Assembly (NCBI GenBank): GCA_945862305.1
Contig: CAMAXF010000004.1
Span: 62,001 to 126,000 of the forward strand
Direction of reading: 5' to 3'
DNA: 64,000 bases
Origin: Bordetella parapertussis
GTDB taxonomy: Bacteria > Pseudomonadota > Gammaproteobacteria > Burkholderiales > Burkholderiaceae_A
In this document: piece by piece, positions 59,717 to 64,000 of the stretch
How positions within the stretch are numbered: the first letter of the stretch is position 1
Layout of the letters: each line of letters starts with the position of its first letter
Notes under the pieces: generated by a model
The model's database searches: none
Seen by the model: the letters and a program-made list of their open reading frames with translations, nothing else
What the model was told of the DNA's origin: nothing
Program-made: the position numbers and the translations under genes

Positions 59717-60947
59717 GTCGGAGCGCCTCGGCCGGATCGGTGTTGGCCGCTCGCCAGCTCGGGTAGACCGTGGCCAACAGCGACAGAATCAGAGATACAA
59801 GCCCAACCTGAACAACATCCTGCAGGCGCAGGTCACTGGGCAACTGATTGATCAGGTAAATGCCCTTGGGAAGCACCTGAAACCCGAACCAGGTCTCCAG
59901 CGACGCAACCCAGGCCCCGATGTTCAAGGCCCCCGTCACGCCCAAGGCCAGACCGAGCAGCACACCGAGCACGCCGAGGCTCGCACCCTGCACCATGAAT
60001 ATCACCAGAATCGACGTGCGCTGCGCCCCCAGCGTGCGCAAAATGGCAATGTCACCGCGCTTGTCCATCACAGTCATGACGAGCATGGAGACCAGGTTGA
60101 AGGCCGCCACTGCGATGATCAGCGTCAAGATGATGAACATCATTCGCTTCTCGAGCTGCACGGCCGCAAACCAGTTTCTGTTCTCTTGGGTCCAGTCTCT
60201 GGCCACCAGGCCCGACGGCAGTTGAACACCCACCGCACTGCTCACAGCTGGCGCAGACTGCATGTCCGCCAATCGCGCACGAAGCCCCACCAGGGCCTGA
60301 CCCCGGAAGAAGGCCAAGGCATCCTGTTGGTGGATGAACACCAGCGCGCTGTCGTAGTCGTGGTGACCGGATGCAAAGATGCCAACGACCTCGAAGGTTT
60401 TCATGCGGGGAAGGATCCCAGCGGGCCCGGCTGCCGTATCTGCCGTGACAAGGCTCAGACCATCTCCCACGGAGAGGCTCATGGTGATGGCGAGTTCACG
60501 GCCAATCACCACACCAAACCGCCGCTCGGACAAGGCCGTCAATGAGCCGGCATCAAGGGACTGAAGGGCCGGGGTCACACCGACCTCTTGTGAGGGGTCG
60601 ATCCCGCGGATCATCAGGCCTTTCATCTGATCGCCCCTCACGGTCATGGCCTGCCCGACCACGAAGGGGGCCGTGGCGAGAACACCTGGCTGGCCTGCCA
60701 GAAGCGACTTGGCTGCATCGAGTTCATCGGCATCGGCTGCCAGGGCGAGCACTTCGACATGCGAGAGCACGCCAAGCATGCGGTCGCGGACCTCCTTCTG
60801 GAAGCCATTCATGACCGAGAGCACGATGATGAGCGCGGCCACACCGAGGCCGATGCCAGCGGTGGCCATGAAGGAAATAAAATTGACGAACCGTGTCGAG
60901 CGGCCGGCGCGGGTGTAGCGAAGCCCGACGTGCAGTTCAAAGCGCAT
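59709..60947 (-). CDS. lolC: Lipoprotein-releasing ABC permease LolC/LolE
   Basis: 412 residues starting MRFELHVGLRYTRAG, with one N-terminal and three C-terminal helices around a periplasmic domain, as in LolC/E (FtsX-type). FISFMATAGIGLGVAALIIVL and GDIAILRTLGAQRTSILVIF are typical. Only one permease gene is seen with lolD, so it may act as a homodimer (LolF-like) as in many betaproteobacteria. ATG at 60945-60947. Confidence 0.93.
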   Translation of the reverse strand: MRFELHVGLRYTRAGRSTRFVNFISFMATAGIGLGVAALIIVLSVMNGFQKEVRDRMLGVLSHVEVLALAADADELDAAKSLLAGQPGVLATAPFVVGQAMTVRGDQMKGLMIRGIDPSQEVGVTPALQSLDAGSLTALSERRFGVVIGRELAITMSLSVGDGLSLVTADTAAGPAGILPRMKTFEVVGIFASGHHDYDSALVFIHQQDALAFFRGQALVGLRARLADMQSAPAVSSAVGVQLPSGLVARDWTQENRNWFAAVQLEKRMMFIILTLIIAVAAFNLVSMLVMTVMDKRGDIAILRTLGAQRTSILVIFMVQGASLGVLGVLLGLALGVTGALNIGAWVASLETWFGFQVLPKGIYLINQLPSDLRLQDVVQVGLVSLILSLLATVYPSWRAANTDPAEALRHD

Positions 60948-60972
60948 GAAACGAGTTTGCCATACTCCCCCC

Positions 60973-61983
60973 ATGAACAATCCACTGATGGTTGATGCCG
61001 GCCTCGTGACCCAGGCCGAGGCGACAAGCCTGCAGCGTTGGGCCCAAGACCATGCAGACGCTGTCGCACTGCGGGTGGACGACCCCGTGTCTCGTGGGCT
61101 CTCTCTGCTCATGTCCCGCCGGGCAGTGGCCTACCAAGACCCGCACACCCTGCCCGCCCTTCCGCTGCCCGGCCACATGGCCTGGTGGGCAAACCGATGG
61201 GCCAGCCAGTGTGGGGCCAAGGCGACGGCCTTTCCCTGGGCCGCATTGCTGGCCGAGCAGGATGGCCTTTGCCCAACCCCCGATGAGGTCTGGCTTGTAT
61301 TGACGCCGGGGGCCCTGGCCATGACCCCGCAGCAGGTCGGCCTGCGATTTCCCCTTCGGCCATTGATGCTCCCGCCGCCTGCCGTGGATGCACTCGTCAC
61401 CGAGCTCGCGCACCTCGGCCAGGTGATCTCCGGCGGAAGCGGTCAGCTCTACCTGCGCATGGCCCCGGACACGGATGCAGGCGACTTTGAGCTGATCACA
61501 GCCCATCCCAGCGTCTTGGCCGGCCAGCACCTGCCAGACTTCGAGCCACGGGGCCGCAGCGCTCGAGCCTGGCGCCACGCGACCCACCGGGTTCAAATGG
61601 CATGGCATGCGCTCTCTGAGCAGTTGGATGATCCCCTGACCGTAGACACCTTGTGGGCCTGGGGCGCGGGCACCGCAAGGTCGGCAGACGACCCCGAGCG
61701 GCCTTGCCTTACGCCGTCTCCCATGTCCATGGACCTCTCCAACAGCGCCGAGCCGGCCCGCGACTGGTTCGAGACCTGGCGCAACTGGCTGGCAGCGCTT
61801 GGCAACAGACCCGAGTCTTCCTTGGTGGCTGTGCATCAATGGTCGGCATTCACGTTCGAGCCGATCCCTTGGCATCGGCGGGCCTGGCACAGGCTTTCTC
61901 AAGGCCGGCCGAGCCTTTCGGATCTTCCCCACCACCTGGCCATTCCCGACGCGACAGGTCGTGGGGAAGCGGCCCTCGCATGA
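60973..61983 (+). CDS. RpfE-like protein of unknown function upstream of recJ
   Basis: 336 residues from the ATG at 60973, no signal peptide or obvious catalytic motif. Features seen: AWWANRWASQCGAKATAFPW, CPTPDEVWLVLTPGALAMTP and a Trp-rich C-terminal third (WFETWRNWLAALG, WHRRAWHRLS). By position before recJ and prfB, and by general appearance, it resembles RpfE of the Xanthomonas rpf cluster, whose biochemical role is unknown to me. Its stop overlaps the recJ start (ATGA). Confidence 0.7.
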   Translation: MNNPLMVDAGLVTQAEATSLQRWAQDHADAVALRVDDPVSRGLSLLMSRRAVAYQDPHTLPALPLPGHMAWWANRWASQCGAKATAFPWAALLAEQDGLCPTPDEVWLVLTPGALAMTPQQVGLRFPLRPLMLPPPAVDALVTELAHLGQVISGGSGQLYLRMAPDTDAGDFELITAHPSVLAGQHLPDFEPRGRSARAWRHATHRVQMAWHALSEQLDDPLTVDTLWAWGAGTARSADDPERPCLTPSPMSMDLSNSAEPARDWFETWRNWLAALGNRPESSLVAVHQWSAFTFEPIPWHRRAWHRLSQGRPSLSDLPHHLAIPDATGRGEAALA

Positions 61984-63698
61984 CACCCATTCCACTGGAG
62001 GACCGGGCAGAGCGACCCGACCTGAAGGCCAAGCTGGAGTCGCAGGGCGTGCCGCCCATCCTTGCAGACCTCCTGGCCCGCCGGGGCATCCAAAACACCG
62101 ATGAACTCGACACTGCGCTGATTCGCCTGGTCCCGCCACACGCCCTCACCGGCGCACCAGAGGCGGCGGCCAGTCTCGGAGAGGCCATCCAACGGGGTGC
62201 CTCCATTCTCATCGTGGGTGACTACGATGCCGACGGCGCCACAGCCACCGCCGTGATGGTCCGGGGATTGCGAAAGTTCGGAGCACAGGTGGACTTCCTC
62301 GTGCCAGATCGATTTGCCTTTGGCTACGGGCTCACGCCAGCCCTGGTGGAACACGCCCGGCAGCGCTTCTCTCCACTGCCCGACTGGCTCATCACCGTCG
62401 ACAACGGGGTCTCGAGCCATGCAGGTGTTGCCGCAGCCCAGGCCCTTGGCCTCGAAGTGCTGGTCACGGACCATCACCTGCCCGGCCCCAGCCTGCCCGC
62501 CACCCGAATCCTCAACCCACAACTGCTCGGCTGCCAATTTCCCAGCAAACACCTGGCCGGCGTGGGCGTGGCCTTCTACCTCATCATGGCCGTGCGGGCC
62601 TGGCTCACCAAACAAGATCACTTCCGCGGGGATGCTCCGCGCATCGACGACCTCTTGCCGTTGGTGGCGCTGGGCACTGTGGCAGACCTGGTCAGCCTCG
62701 ATGCAAACAACCGTCGGCTGGTCGCCCAAGGCCTTCAGCGCATTCGCAAAGGGGTGCTGCCGCCAGGGCTTGCCGCCCTCTTCCAGACCGCTGGACGTCC
62801 TGCGGGCCATGCCAGCGCAGCAGACCTCGGCTTTTCGATCGGCCCGCGGCTCAACGCTGCTGGCCGGCTCGCTGACATGTCGATCGGCATCCGATGCCTT
62901 GTCACGGACAACACGCAGGAGGCCTTCGATCTCGCCCAATCGCTGGATGCCCTGAATCGAGATCGGCGCTCACTCGAGGCAGACAATCGAGACCAGGCCT
63001 TGGCCCAGCTGGCCGCCATGCCCGAGGTCGAGCATCGCAAAGGGCTGGTGCTCTTCGATGCTGGCTGGCACCAGGGTGTGGTGGGACTGATCGCAAGCCG
63101 ACTCAAGGACAAGGCCCACCGCCCCACCATTGTGTTTGCGCCCGACCAGGACGGACAGGGCCTCAAAGGCTCCGGCCGTTCCATCCCCGGGGTTCACCTG
63201 CGCGATGTGCTGGAGCGGGTGGACAGCCAGAAGCCCGGCCTGATCAGGGCATTTGGTGGGCATGCCATGGCCGCGGGCCTCTCCATCGAGCGAGACGCCC
63301 TGCCAGCCTTCGAGGCTGCATTCGAGGCGGCGGTGGGCGACTTCTCGAGTCCAGAGCTCTTTTCCCGCAGCCTGCTGACCGACGGGGAATTGCCGGCGGA
63401 GGCGCATACGGTGGCACTGGCGGATTCCCTCTCCGAGGTGATCTGGGGGCAAGGCTTCCCACCGCCGCTCTTTCGTGGTCGTTTCATCCTCCGACAGCAG
63501 CGAGTCCTGAAGGATGCCCATTTGAAAATGACCCTCTCGCCTGTGGCCTCGCCCGCCCATCGATTCGAGGCCATCTGGTTCAATGGGCCATCAAGCCTGC
63601 CCGCCGAGGCCAGCCTGGCCTATGCACTCTCAGTCAATGACTGGCAGGGCAGCAGATCGGTTCAGCTCCTGGTCTCGGGCATGGGCCCAACGCAGTAA
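61980..63698 (+). CDS. recJ: Single-stranded DNA exonuclease RecJ
   Basis: 572 residues, 5'-3' ssDNA exonuclease of recombination and mismatch repair. DHH phosphoesterase motifs: DYDAD at 81-85 (VGDYDADGAT), VTDHH with D164-H165-H166, and VALGTVADLV. The DHHA1 part (FGGHAMAAGLSI) and a C-terminal OB-like domain follow. The ATG at 61980 overlaps the preceding stop, and prfB begins 12 bases downstream. Confidence 0.96.
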   Translation: MTPIPLEDRAERPDLKAKLESQGVPPILADLLARRGIQNTDELDTALIRLVPPHALTGAPEAAASLGEAIQRGASILIVGDYDADGATATAVMVRGLRKFGAQVDFLVPDRFAFGYGLTPALVEHARQRFSPLPDWLITVDNGVSSHAGVAAAQALGLEVLVTDHHLPGPSLPATRILNPQLLGCQFPSKHLAGVGVAFYLIMAVRAWLTKQDHFRGDAPRIDDLLPLVALGTVADLVSLDANNRRLVAQGLQRIRKGVLPPGLAALFQTAGRPAGHASAADLGFSIGPRLNAAGRLADMSIGIRCLVTDNTQEAFDLAQSLDALNRDRRSLEADNRDQALAQLAAMPEVEHRKGLVLFDAGWHQGVVGLIASRLKDKAHRPTIVFAPDQDGQGLKGSGRSIPGVHLRDVLERVDSQKPGLIRAFGGHAMAAGLSIERDALPAFEAAFEAAVGDFSSPELFSRSLLTDGELPAEAHTVALADSLSEVIWGQGFPPPLFRGRFILRQQRVLKDAHLKMTLSPVASPAHRFEAIWFNGPSSLPAEASLAYALSVNDWQGSRSVQLLVSGMGPTQ

Positions 63699-63709
63699 AC
63701 TAGACGGCT

Positions 63710-64000
63710 ATGGAACCAGAACGCCTGAATCAGATTGAGGACTCGCTCGAGGACCTCAAAGCCCGGACCATCGACCTTCGGAGGTATCTTTGACTTCGAT
63801 GCCAAGGCCAGACGCCTAGCAGAAGTCGAGCGTCTCTCCGAGGACCCAACCCTCTGGGACGACCCCAAAAAAGCCCAGGATGTCGGCCGAGAGCGCAAGG
63901 CGCTTGAATCTGTGGTGCTCAGCCTTCGCGACATCGACCAGGCCATCGCCGATGGCCTCGACCTCTACGCCATGGCCCGAGAGGAGAGCGATGAGGACAC
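63710..64000 (+). CDS. prfB: Peptide chain release factor 2, 5' part with programmed frameshift
   Basis: Starts at the ATG at 63710 with MEPERLNQIEDSLEDLKART, hits an in-frame TGA at 63791 after 27 codons, and continues in the +1 frame from 63792 as DFDAKARRLAEVERLSEDP. That continuation is the conserved RF2 sequence, through DPTLWDDPKKAQDVGRERK to the window edge. The protein terminates at UGA/UAA codons. The full gene is expected to be about 365 codons, so the rest lies beyond 64000. Confidence 0.97.
63779..63794 (+). promoter_or_regulatory. RF2 +1 frameshift site
   Basis: CGGAGGTATCTTTGAC: a Shine-Dalgarno-like GGAGG, then the slippery CTT TGA C. This is the autoregulatory site of prfB: low RF2 lets ribosomes slip forward from CTT to TTT past the UGA. 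Confidence 0.96.

Overview
The window is a dense, GC-rich stretch of chromosome made almost entirely of housekeeping genes. It suggests an aerobic betaproteobacterium of the order Burkholderiales. This placement is inferred from gene content and order that I associate with that group: alaC-hom-thrC-moeA-moaD-moaE-clpB, the full cco gene set, rpoZ-spoT, rimP-nusA-infB-rbfA-truB-typA, and lolC-lolD-tatD-comEC next to recJ-prfB. I saw no insertion sequence, integrase, prophage, CRISPR array or toxin-antitoxin pair, and no gene-free gap longer than about 300 bases other than one holding two tRNA genes.

Layout. 1-6960 (minus): start of clpB behind a probable heat-shock promoter, then moaE, moaD, moeA, thrC, hom and alaC, tightly packed. 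7050-9615 (plus): a Mth938-domain protein, a Bcp/PrxQ peroxiredoxin and a PIN-PhoH ATPase. 9649-10563: a SHOCT-domain lipoprotein and the tRNA-Glu and tRNA-Ala genes. 10607-15788 (plus): folD, prlC, queC, an exonuclease III gene and a SafE-like membrane protein. 15804-23958 (plus): copper ATPase ccoI, ccoS, the cbb3 oxidase genes ccoNOQP, ccoG, ccoH and a small membrane protein.

23928-30766 (minus): the nitrogen module glnA-ntrB-ntrC with a sigma-54 promoter and three NtrC-like sites upstream of glnA, then hemW, rdgB and rph. 30809-34726 (plus): yicC, gmk, rpoZ and spoT. 34727-41207: pmbA (minus), mog (plus), an aminotransferase, a GmhA-like isomerase, typA and truB (all minus). 41204-48486 (minus): rbfA, infB, nusA, rimP, rluB, scpB and tRNA-Ser. 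A promoter followed by a strong terminator hairpin lies just before rimP and could be an attenuator.

48557-64000: acs (minus) diverges from a class I fumarase (plus). A GlcG/HbpS-like gene (minus) and an FbpA-like iron-binding protein gene (plus) diverge from a probable Fur box. Then come a RidA-like protein, an alpha/beta hydrolase, 3-hydroxybutyrate dehydrogenase, comEC, tatD, lolD, lolC, an RpfE-like protein, recJ, and the start of prfB with its programmed +1 frameshift site.

The region gives a picture of microaerobic respiration (cbb3), nitrogen-regulated glutamine synthesis, molybdenum cofactor synthesis, translation factors, stress signalling and envelope lipoprotein sorting. I did not find a convincing new biological system. 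The points most worth a second look are regulatory: the rimP leader, the perfect palindrome before ccoN, the glnA enhancer, the Fur box and the clpB heat-shock promoter. The convergent gene pairs that overlap or abut, with no room for terminators, are also notable. Many upstream start choices rest on family alignment from memory and could shift by a few codons.
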